Part shown: one piece after another, positions 1-12,600 of the stretch | Numbering within the stretch: the stretch's first letter is position 1 | Layout: every line of letters starts with the position of its first letter | NCBI GenBank assembly: GCA_947623455.1 | Contig: OX392536.1 | Span: 11,775,282 to 11,839,281 of the forward strand | Direction: 5' to 3' | Length of the DNA: 64,000 nt | Source: Mimachlamys varia | Taxonomy: Eukaryota > Mollusca > Bivalvia > Pectinida > Pectinidae | Notes under the pieces: model-generated | Databases searched by the model: none | Told to the model about the DNA's origin: nothing | What the model saw: the letters and a program-made list of their open reading frames with translations, nothing else | Translations under genes and position numbers: made by a program

Positions 1-312
1 GGCTGAAAGGTTCCTTTGATGAAGCCCAACAACGTTTGCGAAAAGAAATTACCTTGACCTATATTCATGGCCACAGGGGTCAAATCTGTTAAAATATTTT
101 AACGACTTATGAAATGCTAAAAGGCCTAGAGACATATTTGGCTGGTAGCTTCCTTGGAAGAAGCTGAACAAAGGGTAATATATGTTTAATTTTAATATCT
201 TAATTAACAAATTTTTCTGAATGTCTGACAGTAATGGATATTAGGCGACTTTAGGGTTACAAGTAAGGGATTGATACCAGGTGAGTGATGCAGGCCCATT
301 GGGCCTCTTGTT
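1..312. other. Intronic sequence, no feature seen
   Basis: No open exon with matching splice sites was found. It is presumed to be the intron upstream of TRPM exon A. It is AT-rich without clear repeats. Confidence 0.5.
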
Positions 313-499
313 GTCGACCCTTATCTGTGTATACTGTTGATTGTTTTGCTGACTATCTTTGTCAGGTCGTTCCTGTCGACCCTTATCTGTGTGTACTGTT
401 GATTGTTTTGCTGACTATCTTTGTCAGGTCGTTCCTGTCAACCCTTATCTGTGTGTACTGTTGATTGTTTTGCTGACTATTTTTGTCAGGTCGTTCCTG
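313..499 (+). repeat. 62-bp tandem repeat, triplicated 3' splice acceptor of TRPM exon A
   Basis: Three 62-bp units begin at 313, 375 and 437. Each ends in a pyrimidine-rich stretch with TTTGTCAG followed by GTCGTTCCTGT, which is the acceptor and first codons of exon A. Candidate acceptor AGs end at 365, 427 and 489. Read in phase 0, only the last leaves the exon open; the first two run into TGA stops. The two upstream copies therefore look like decoy or ancestral duplicate acceptors. Confidence 0.85.
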
Positions 500-633
500 T
501 TGTCTTGTTTCCACTTCTGTTGTTGTTTCCACGAATATTGGAAGTACATCTACTGGGAGAGGAAACTCTTACGTTCTTCCACAGAGTGACAACGTTCTTC
601 ACAGCTCCTATTACTAAATTTGCTTATTTTTCG
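490..633 (+). CDS. TRPM: TRPM exon A: pre-S1 linker (alternative to exon B)
   Basis: 144 bp, phase 0 in and phase 0 out, acceptor TTTTTGTCAG and donor GTAAGT. It encodes 48 residues with the run LLLLFPRILEVHL followed by TTFFTAPITKFAYFS. The TAPITKF stretch is the TRPM segment that precedes S1. It joins in frame to the S1 exon at 4548 to give KFAYFS-LMYIAFL. Exon B, 63 bp downstream, is a homologous copy with the same phases, so the two are probably used one at a time. Splicing A to B would also keep frame but would duplicate the segment. Confidence 0.85.
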
Positions 634-3600
634 GTAAGTACCTTGAGAATTTCTCATTGAACCATATCATTCATGCTTTGTTTCCCATGTCCCTAGGTAC
701 TCGCGTGTATGATTGTACCATTTCTGCTGATGACCCGTTATTTGGAGATGAGTTTCATGGGAGAGCAAGGCTTCAACTTGATGCAGAAGATAACTACATT
801 TTATACTGCACCCATTACAAAGTTTGCAAACCATACGGTATGTCAGGGCACGCGTGCTTGTCTGTCCTCTGCAGGCTTTTCCTCAATGCACAGTTTGTTA
901 AATATACATTGTATACTGTATAAGTATATGGGGAAAGTCATCTGCATGTCATCTCTACTAATCAATCATACTTCCACTTCTAATCACCTTCGTTCACTAA
1001 AAGTTACAGTGTGTGATACTAAGTACTATCTACCAAGAGGACCCTTGTCAGTATTGACTTTTTTTTTTAATGAAAATCTAGAATAACATGTGTTTAGTCC
1101 ACCTCAATCAGGGCCCAGTTGTTCAAAAGGTGTTAAGCTTAATCAGTGATTAGTGCAAATGTTTAATTTTCCTGTAATTTTAAAACCAAACCATTGAATT
1201 TTCCTGTAACTTTAAAACCAAACCATTGAATTTTCCTGTAACTGTTATTTCCAGGTATCAAAAATCTGGTACAATCAATTCATATGCAAAATCGTGGGAT
1301 TGTACCTTGTATATTGACAGAATTATTAAAGGTTGAAAAATATTGTAAAATAGTGAATATTAAGCTGATCATCTTTTGAACAACTGGGGCCTGATATTGA
1401 AATCATCCTATGTTTATCTTGTTCTGTTTAATTCCTGTTACTGCTATTTCTCAGAAAGTACAGGAAGGGGATTTTCTCAGATTCCACACTTATCAATGAT
1501 TCTTTACTTTCATTTCTAATTTAGAGACTGATTGGAAAACTGGGTAACAATACTGATATCTTCGGTAGGTTAAAGTTTGATATTGCTATTTCTCAGAAAG
1601 AACTTGGTTCGAGGGACCTTTTTCAAATATGATATGTTGTGGATCCCTTTTAAGAGTTGTACAAGTTTGGCAACTTTTGAGACTGAACAAGATGGCTGCC
1701 AGGCAAACTATCTGAACAGATTTGATGGTGAAAAGATCAAACTAATGTAGAACTAAAGAAGCTGATGGACACTTATATCCCTTTCGGATCTCTTATTTTT
1801 TTTATTAGTTTTGAAAAAAAAGTACTTACAGATTTCAACTTTGATCATAGCTCCAACCATTTATCATCTTCATATCAGTTAACCTCTGAAACCTTTAATG
1901 AGGGAAACCTCCCTACGGTTACTACAGTAATATATACCGTTGCTAATTTGATCCACTTTCATGATTACCACGTTGTAATGAAATGATGTGTTTGACAGTA
2001 GATGTGGAGGTACACTGGATTAATAACTTAACTGCCAAATCTAACTTCTGTGACATCAAAACTTTCCTTAATGCACTTGCTTAAGCGGGTAATGCTATAC
2101 AGTTTTTAGGATCTTTATTGGAACATTTTGATGTTATCAATGTTGTGTAGTTAATGTATTTGATTGTTAAATGCTTGTTGTAGTTATTGTTCAGACATTG
2201 GGCAGGTGTATGTACAGAATGTTCAATTGATATGTTCAGTAATTTTCATCAGACTTACTTAAAATTCAGAGCTTGGATGAATTGGATTACAACTATATTC
2301 TCATAGTAACTAATGGAGTTATGGCCCTTGGAAAGAGCTGAAATAGTGTCCACACTACACTATGAATAATTTTAGTCGATTAATTCAAACTTAAAGGGAA
2401 GGTTTTAAAAACTGCTTTTTTCTGACTGTCAGTTGCAGAATTATGCCACTTTATTCAATTGTCTAAATGTTGTCTGTTCAATATCTCTGGTCATTTTCCA
2501 TGGATTAATTTCAAACTGTATAGGAAGGTTAATTGCCTTTAGAGCTCCAAACATTCAATAACCATTTTGGTCTGACTTACATTTACAGAGTAATATTAAT
2601 ATCCCCCTAACACAGTGTCAGGCTAATTGATTCACACCTGTTTGGTACTGGTGTGCCTATTCAAGTCGGGTCCCAAGCTAAAATGACCAGTTATGGCTTC
2701 TTGTGAGGTGGAGGGAGAAACCTTCATGAATGTGTGAGAAATTTAGCTCACGTGGCGTGAGGATTGTTTCAGCATGAGAGAGGTCATTTTTTTTATGAAT
2801 TTAAGTGAGTTTTTGTCTCACGCCGTGAGAGTTGGCAACCCTGCCTGAATGACATGAATGCTATACCATTGATCAAACTATGAATAAATATAAGCTTAAT
2901 GGTCAAGTAGGTGTGTTGAAGTATATCAACTTTATGAGGATTACTCGCAAATTAAACAGTCACTAATTACTTACAAGTGGAATTATTTTCTCCCTAACAC
3001 TCAATATTTTGCTATTAATCTTGCACAAACATGTAAATGTTGCATAACAATGTTAGATTCAGATATAATATGTATGTACCATTGAATTTAGTGTAACTAT
3101 TGTAGTGTAATTATTATTGTAATGTCTTTATGAATTCCATTTCATTTTAATTTTGATGTATTTACATTTTGAATATTTCTTTTATATCACTATTTAATTT
3201 CAATAATATTGATATAAAAAATGTATTGTATCAATTTCAGAAATGCTAATTTTTTTCAAAAATTTCAAATATCATCCCTGTTTCCTAGCTAATTTAAATA
3301 ATGAATTTTTGGCAAGAGATACCCGGGACCATATACTACTAGACACTCTGATTTGATGGAACTTAAAAATTATTCTACCTGATACAAAACGAAAGGTTTT
3401 AACAAAAGTTTGTTTTGTGATCATTTTAAGTGGTCAAATCTGTAGAAAGCTGACAAAATGGACTCTACTTTGTCCAGAAGTGTATCTGATTTACAGACCC
3501 TTGTATATATACTTAATAAAGGGCTAGAAGTATTACTCATCATTAATGGGAACACATGCTTATCACTGATAAAATCAATTTGATAAGTGTTAATTTTTAT

Positions 3601-6600
3601 TATACAGTGGAGACTTCTCATTTGTAGAGTCTAGTCAACAAAGGGTGGATATGATACTGATTATGGAATATTTACTGTAAAACTTGTAAATAAGGAGGTA
3701 AATAAGGAGGTAAATAAGGGGGTAAAAAAAAAGGTAAATAAGGGGGTAAAAACAGAGGTAAATAAGGGGGTAAATAAGGAGGTAAATAAGGGGGTAAATA
3801 AGGAGGTAAATAAGGGGGTAAATAAGGGGGTAAATAAGGAGGTAAATAAGGAGGTAAATAAGGGGGTAAATAAGGGGGTAAATAAGGGGGTAAATAAGGA
3901 GGTAAATAAGGGGGTAAATAAGGAGGTAAATAAGGGGGTAAATAAGGAGGTAAATAAGGGGGTAAATAAGGAGGTAAATAAGGGGGTAAATAAGGAGGTA
4001 AATAAGGAGGTAAATAAGGGGGTAAATAAGGAGGTAAATTAGGGGGTAAATAAGGGGTAAACAAGGAGGTAAATAAGGAGGTAAATAAGGAGGTAAATGA
4101 GGGGGTAAAAAAGGGGGTAAATAAGGGGGTAAATGAGAAGGTAAATAAGGAGGTAAATAAGGGGTAAATAAGGGGGTAGATTTATTGTTGAGTTTTGTCT
4201 GTCTCTGGTAAAATCTGGTTTACAAGTTAAGGGGTCAATATATCATTAAGCAGTAAATTGTGTTAGTAAAATAAAGTTACCAAGCTAGATTGGGCTAATT
4301 TCTGAGCATCCTGGCCTATCATTGTCTACACTTCATAGGCAAATTTCTACTAATTAGTGTGGAAATCGCTTAAATAAGATTGACGCTTATAATGTTAGAA
4401 CCTTTAGTTTACAGTATACAGTTATCTGTGGGTTGAGTGTTCATTAAGTGTATAATGCTATATATTGTATTTATAACCTGTAGCTGATCATGATGTACTT
4501 TGATATAAGTGTTAATTAATGCTATATATTATGTTTATGACCTGTAGCTGATGTACATAGCGTTCCTGGTGCTGTTTACCTACATGTTACTGGTGGACTT
4601 TGAGGCTCACAGAGTCACCCCCATAGAGTGTATATGTGTGGCCTGGATCTTCACTTTCATGGTGGATGACATTTACACGGTAAGTAGCATCACAAACTTC
4701 TGGTGTCTGATATATGTGTGTTATGTTAACGCATTCCGTCAAATGTGTAGATTGTCAAACACTAGTATATGTCAAGTGTGTAGATTGTCATAATTTATGT
4801 TTTTTGTCAAATGTGTAGATTGTCAAACATTATTTGTTCAATGTGCAGATTGTCAAACATTATTTGTTAAATGTGCAGATTGTCAAACATTATTTGTTAA
4901 ATGTGCAGATTGTCAAAGATTATTTGTTAAATGTGCAGATTGTCAAAGAGTATTTGTTAAATGTGCAGATTGTCAAACATTATTTGTTAAATGTGCAGAT
5001 TGTCAAAGAGTATTTGTTAAATGTGTACATTGTCAAACATTATTTGTTAAATGTGTAGATTGTCAAACATTATTTGTTAAATGTGCAGATTGTCAAAGAG
5101 TATTTGTCAAATGCACAGTTGCTTGAGTTTCTGTCAGTAAATAATAAATATATACGTGTGAAATGAGCCTCCCATTACAGTAATGTAATAATGGGCCGTG
5201 GCTCAATATATATAAACATTTTTTTTATATACTGACTGAAACTCAAGCAACTGTGGTCAAATGTGGAGATTGTCAAACATTATTTGTCAAATGTATCCAA
5301 AAAATAATTTCTGTATTTCAGTTGTTGACATTTCCGTCCCCGACATTTTATGGGAAGTTACGTGACTGGTACGGATTCCTGAAGTGGCTGGATCTGATCA
5401 ACTTCATCCTGGCTTTTATTGCCTTCGTTATCCACTTCAGAGAGGACTACTTTGAGGTGACCAAGATCATGTACTGTATCAACGGAGTCATCTTATACAT
5501 CAGGATCCTCAAAACCTACACAGCCAACGCTAACTTGGGGCCGAAGATGGTCATGATTCAACGCATGGTAAGAATCATTGACATACCCGTTAACCCTCCC
5601 TCATTACGACCAAAATTTTCCAATCTCTTGAAATCTCCCTCATCCAAGTCCAAACTCACACAAACTCAAAATCTACATCCTGTGGTCAATTGATCTCCTA
5701 GTTACTGCAGGGTATGTGTAATGACCATAACAGGTGTATCAAATGGATCAAATGAATACTTTGTAAAGTTATTTTGATACATAAAATGGGAAAGAAAAAA
5801 TTAATTGAGTTATACAGTTTCAGTCACATTTCACACACTTTCTGCCACATTGGAAATATGGAATGAGGGAGATCTCCCTCATTGGAGGTTTCAAAGGTTA
5901 ACACCGATGCATTGATCGCAGAGATTGCAGAAATTTACACGAAACAAAATTTCTTCTCATTCAGTTCCTCACATCAGTATTAATATTACTTCACAAAATC
6001 TAATTAACCAGTCCCAGATGATAATTTAAACTCATTTAATGACAGTTTATATGATTTGCCTTTATTTAGATGGCTGAACTGAAAATGTTTGTGATGGTGC
6101 TGCTTGTCTTCCTGCTGGCTTATGGCATTTCCAGCCAGGCATTACTCTACAAACAGCGGCGTCCTAGCTGGATTATCCTCAAGGACATGTTCTATTTCCC
6201 CTACTGGCAGCTGTTCGGCGAAATCTTCCTGGATGACCTCAACAGTAAGTTGACCTGTCATTTTCTACATAACTGAGATCATTGTATATAATCTTTGTAT
6301 AGATGTACCCAGTCTGTGTTTATGTATAGGTACCCAGCCTGTGGTATATATGTATAGATACCCAGCCTGTGGTTATGTGTAAGTATATATTGTTCTCTAT
6401 ATTTTCCAGCTGACACAGACTGTTTGGAAGCTGCTCGTCAGATCAATGACACGGCACTGGCTGCCAAAGAAGAGTTGTACTGTCTACAAAACCACTGGCT
6501 TGTGTACTTCCTCCTGGCAGCCTACCTCATGGTGGGGAATGTCCTCCTTCTCAACCTCCTCATAGCCATATTCAGGTAACTACCTCATCAGCCTCCTCAT

Positions 6601-9600
6601 AGCCATATTCAGGTAACTACCTCATCCTCCTCATAGCCATATTCAGGTAACTACCTCCTCAACCTCCTCATAGCCATATTCAGGTAACTACCACCTCAAC
6701 CTCCTCATAGTCATATTCAGGTAACTACCTCCTCAACCTCCTCATAGTCATATTCAGGTTACTACCTCCTCAACCTCCTCATAGCCATATTCAGGTAACT
6801 ACCTCCTCAACGTGCTCATAGCCATATTCAGGAAACAACCTCATCAACCTCCATATAGCCATATTCAGGTAACTACCTCATCAGCCTCCTCATAGCCATA
6901 ATCAGGTAACTACCTCCTCAGCCTCCTCATAGCCATATTCAGGTAACGACCTCCTCAGCCTCCTCATAGCCATATTCAGGTAACTACTTCCTCAACCTCC
7001 TCATAGCCATATTCAGGTAACTACCTCATCAACCTCCTCATAGCCATATTCAGGTAATTACCTCATCAACCTCCTCATAGCCATTATCAGGTAACTACCT
7101 CATCAACCTCCTCATACCTATATTCAGGTAACTACCTCCTCAACTTCCTCATAGTCATATTCAGGTAACTACCTCATCAACCTCCTCATAGCCATATTCA
7201 GGTAACTACCTCATCAACCTCCTCATAGCCATATTCAGGTAACTACCTCATCAACCTCCTAATAGCCATATTCAGGTAACTTCCTCCTCAACCTCCTCAT
7301 AGTCATATTCAGGTTACTACCTCCTCAACCTCCTCATAGCTATATTCAGGTAACTACCTCCTCAACGTGCTCATAGCCATGTTCAGGAAACAACCTCATC
7401 AACCTCCGTATAGCCATATTCAGGTAACTACCTCATCAGCCTCCTCATAGCCATAATCAGGTAACTACCTCCTCAGCCTCCTCATAGCCATATTCAGGTA
7501 ACGACCTCCTCAGCCTCCTCATAGCCATATTCAGGTAACTACTTCCTCAACCTCCTCATAGCCATATTCAGGTAACTACCTCATCAACCTCCTCATAGCC
7601 ATATTCAGGTAATTACCTCATCAACCTCCTCATAGCCATATTCAGGTAATTACCTCATCAACCTCCTCATAGCCATATTCAGGTAACTACTTCCTCAACC
7701 TCCTCATAGCCATATTCAGGTAACTACCTCATCAACCTCCTCATAGCCATATTCAGGTAACTACCTCATCAACCTCCTAATACCTATATTCAGGTAAGTA
7801 TCTCCTCAACTTCCTCATAGTCATATTCAGGTAACTACCTCATCAACCTCCTCATAGCCATATTCAGGTAACTACCTCATCAACCTCCTCATAGCCATAT
7901 TCAGGTAACTACCTCATCAACCTCCTAATAGCCATATTCAGGTAACTTCCTCCTCAACCTCCTCATAGCCATATTCAGGTAACGACCTCCTCAGCCTCCT
8001 CATAGCCATATTCAGGTAACTACTTCCTCAACCTCCTCATAGCCATATTCAGGTAACTACCTCATCAACCTCCTCATAGCCATATTCAGGTAATTACCTC
8101 ATCAACCTCCTCATAGCCATTATCAGGTAACTACCTCATCAACCTCCTCATACCTATATTCAGGTAACTACCTCCTCAACTTCCTCATAGTCATATTCAG
8201 GTAACTACCTCATCAACCTCCTCATAGCCATATTCAGGTAACTACCTCATCAACCTCCTCATAGCCATATTCAGGTAACTACCTCATCAACCTCCTAATA
8301 GCCATATTCAGGTAACTTCCTCCTCAACCTCCTCATAGTCATATTCAGGTTACTACCTCCTCAACCTCCTCATAGCTATATTCAGGTAACTACCTCCTCA
8401 ACGTGCTCATAGCCATGTTCAGGAAACAACCTCATCAACCTCCGTATAGCCATATTCAGGTAACTACCTCATCAGCCTCCTCATAGCCATAATCAGGTAA
8501 CTACCTCCTCAGCCTCCTCATAGCCATATTCAGGTAACGACCTCCTCAGCCTCCTCATAGCCATATTCAGGTAACTACTTCCTCAACCTCCTCATAGCCA
8601 TATTCAGGTAACTACCTCATCAACCTCCTCATAGCCATATTCAGGTAATTACCTCATCAACCTCCTCATAGCCATATTCAGGTAATTACCTCATCAACCT
8701 CCTCATAGCCATATTCAGGTAACTACTTCCTCAACCTCCTCATAGCCATATTCAGGTAACTACCTCATCAACCTCCTCATAGCCATATTCAGGTAACTAA
8801 CTCATCAACCTCCTAATATCTATATTCAGGTAACTACCTCCTCAACTTCCTCATAGTCATATTCAGGTAACTACCTCATCAACCTCCTCATAGCCATATT
8901 CAGGTAACTACCTCATCAACCTCCTCATAGCCATATTCAGGTAACTACCTCATCAACCTCCTAATAGCCATATTCAGGTAACTTCCTCCTCAACCTCCTC
9001 ATAGTCATATTCAGGTTACTACCTCCTCAACCTCCTCATAGCTATATTCAGGTAACTACCTCCTCAACGTGCTCATAGCCATGTTCAGGAAACAACCTCA
9101 TCAACCTCCGTATAGCCATATTCAGGTAACTACCTCATCAGCCTCCTCATAGCCATAATCAGGTAACTACCTCCTCAGCCTCCTCATAGCCTATTCAGGT
9201 AACGACCTCCTCAGCCTCCTCATAGCCATATTCAGGTAACTACTTCCTCAACCTCCTCATAGCCATATTCAGGTAACTACCTCCTCAACCTCCTCATAGC
9301 CATATTCAGGTAATTACCTCATCAACCTCCTCATAGCCATATTCAGGTAACTACCTCATCAACCTCCTCATAGCCATATTCAGGTAATTACCTCATCAAC
9401 CTCCTCATAGCCATTATCAGGTAACTACCTCATCAACCTCCTAATACCTATATTCAGGTAACTACCTCCTCAACTTCCTCATAGTCATATTCAGGTAACT
9501 ACCTCATCAACCTCCTCATAGCCATATTCAGGTAACTACCTCATCAACCTCCTCATAGCCATAATCAGGTAACTACCTCCTCAGCCTCCTCATAGCCTAT

Positions 9601-12600
9601 TCAGGTAACGACCTCCTCAGCCTCCTCATAGCCATATTCAGGTAACTACTTCCTCAACCTCCTCATAGCCATATTCAGGTAACTACCTCCTCAACCTCCT
9701 CATAGCCATATTCAGGTAATTACCTCATCAACCTCCTCATAGCCATATTCAGGTAACTACCTCATCAACCTCCTCATACCTATATTCAGGTAACTACCTC
9801 CTCAACTTCCTCATAGTCATATTCAGGTAACTACCTCATCAACCTCCTCATAGCCATATTCAGGTAACTACCTCATCAACCTCATCATAGCCATATTCAG
9901 GTAACTACCTCATCAACCTCCTAATAGCCATATTCAGGTAACTACCTCATCTACCTCCTCATAGCCATATTCATGTAACTACCTCATCAACCTCCTAATA
10001 GCCATATTCAGGTAACTACCTCAACAAAATGAAGGTCAGAGACCCACAATTTTTAAACAATTTCTCTGAAACTGTGCAGGTTTAAAAAATTTTAAGATGA
10101 TAAAGAATGCAAAAAAGAAAAAAATTGTATATTCTAATTAAGTTAGGTTTTTCACTTTGGCATGAGACAGGTGTATATTGTTATGTCCTGGCAGGAGACA
10201 GGTATATATTGTTATGTCCTGGCAGGAGACAGGTATATATTGTTATGTCCTGACATGAGACAGTTGTATACTGTTATGTCCTGACATGAGACAGGTGTAT
10301 ACTGTTATCTCCTGGCAGGAGACAGGTGTATACTGTTATGTCCTGACATGAGACAGGTATATATTGTTATCTCCTGGCAGGAGACAGGTGTATATTGTTA
10401 TGTCCTGACATGAGACAGGTGAATATTGTTATGTCCTGGCAGGAGACAGGTGTATATTGTTATGTCCTGGCAGGAGACAGGTGATTATTGTTATGTCCTG
10501 GCAGGAGACAGGTGTATATTGTTATGTCCTGACATGAGACAGGTGTATATTGTTATGTCCTGGCAGGAGACAGGTATATATTGTTATGTCCTGAGATGAG
10601 ACAGTTGTATATTGTTATCTCCTGGCAGGAGACAGGTGTATAGTGTTAAGTTATGGCAGGAGACAGGTATATACTGCTATCTCCTGGCAGGAGACAGGTG
10701 TATATTGTTATGTCCTGACATGAGACGCCCGGTGTATATTGTTATGTCTTGGAGTACTTATTATCATTGCCATTTCTTAAAGGAATTGTGAAATCATAAA
10801 CAGTATTTAAGAGCAAATGAGAGGCAAGAAAAGAAAGGAAGGAAAAAGAAAAATGAAAATCAGACATTTATCAGCGCCAAGAATATATTTCAATATCTTG
10901 TTTATCTCTGTTGAGTTTGGATGAAGTGAGAGAGTACCGTAATGGAATCTGTTTTTTTTTTTTTCAGTCACGTGTTTGACACAATTGAAGAAAACTCCAT
11001 TGAGATCTGGAAGTATCAGATGTACTTCCTCACCATGGAGTTTGATAACAAGACAGCGTTTGTGCCGCCCTTCAGCATCTTCGCCCACTTCTACCTTACA
11101 TTTAAGTGGATATTCCGTAAAACTTGTTGTCACAAGGGCACAAAAGGTAGAGCACCTCAACAACACACATATATACATGGCTTGTATTCATCTTGGGTTG
11201 TTTTTTAAATTTGTTGATTTTTTTTTTTTTTTTTTCAGAAACATAATGTATGTGGAAAAGTTGTAACTGTATTGTCCACTACAAATATTTTCTGTCATGT
11301 TAAGATATAAATGATGGATTCTTTGCAATGTGAAAAAAAAATATTGTATCGCAATGACTCAGTTTCCATTGTTTCATGCCTTTTATTTTAAGTATTTTGG
11401 TGGATTTGAAACAAAAATTGTTGGAAGTTTTTATCTAAACTTAGGAACAACAAATTTGATTGGAATCTGTTTTTTCTGAATATCTTAATACCATGGTTTT
11501 TAACTCTGCTCATTTCAATATTGTTTCAGGTGTGCAATTCTCAAAGCGTCACTTAGAATACCTTCAGTTGTTTGAGAAAGAGGAGATGACAAACTTGTTA
11601 CGTAGGAAGAAGGCCAGAGATAAGGAGACTATTGAAACCAAGATTAACCTGCTCCAGAAAAGGTGAGTCATCAACTAAGGACGATAACTTGTATTAAAAT
11701 AAAAATCACTTAATCTTCTTTGAGACAAGCATTTCCTTTGGCTTAAAAAAATTATGACATCGTTGTTTATAATGTTGCTTTTGATTAGCTGATGCAGCAG
11801 CGTAATGATTTGTGTGAGAAAAAACCCCATCAGGTGAATTTTGGCAGGGTGTAGATTAAATTATAAGGATGAACTTGAATGTATATTTAATGTTATGGAG
11901 TTATAACACAGAAAACCGGTGTACTCCGAGTACACTCAGTTTTTTTGTGCTATACGTCCATATCATAAAAGATCAATTCAAGTTAATCCTTGAATGCAAT
12001 TTTATCAAAATTTTGACAAAATAAAAAATGCTATATAACTAATGTTTTTATGGAATGGTTCATTTGAAGTGAAAACAAATAACAGTCTTTTCAGCGAGAG
12101 TCAGTTTATTTCAAATTTGTTTATTGGGCAGTTGGGGTTTTGAAGTTCATGACTTTGATTTAGTTTATCTTCATCAGTTGTCATTGCCATTTGACAGGAG
12201 TAAACTTCAGAATACTTGGTTAGAGACAAACTCATGAGATGATAGTGAAGGTGTACCATATAGAATTGCGAGATTTAAAGTAATTTTGAGCTAAACTTCG
12301 GCCTTTTTATTTTATACAGAAATGAAGAGTTATTCAAAGTGCTTGAGGAAGACTTTTTCCCTGAGCTTGGAGCAGAGGATCACCATCGGCATTTCCTAGA
12401 AACCACATACTACAACCCACAAGAAGCTGCAAAAGCACCCGAGTTAGTAAAGGAGGAAACCAAAGAAACGATCATTCTTCCCGAGGTAAGCTGCGGAAAC
12501 GGCACAAAGTTAATCGTTCCTCAAGTTTACATTGCACAACAATTGGTCAAAAAATATATTTATTAAACACCGCTTTATGAGTTTCTGTGAACAAGACTTG

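Noticed and set aside
366..489. Use of the first or second 62-bp copy as the real start of exon A
   Set aside because: Reading from acceptors at 365 or 427 in phase 0 reaches TGA before the TAPITKF segment. Only the acceptor ending at 489 gives an open exon.
3672..4064. Reverse-strand Pro-Pro-Tyr-Leu repeat protein of 130 residues
   Set aside because: It is the reverse translation of a 12-bp intron array and has no unique coding sequence on either side beyond a few residues.
4797..5126. Open frame of a ten-residue Cys-rich repeat (VKCADCQTLF), looking like a small zinc-binding protein
   Set aside because: It is a 30-bp minisatellite in an intron between two confirmed TRPM exons. The frame stays open only because 30 is divisible by three, and a MITE interrupts the array.
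6576..10021. CRISPR-like or spacer-type array
   Set aside because: Units are contiguous copies of the same 37 bp without variable spacers, and the locus is an animal intron. The same applies to the 46-64 kb array.
10807..11178. Reverse-strand 123-residue frame over the TRP-helix exon
   Set aside because: It is antisense to a strongly matching TRPM exon and has no domain of its own.
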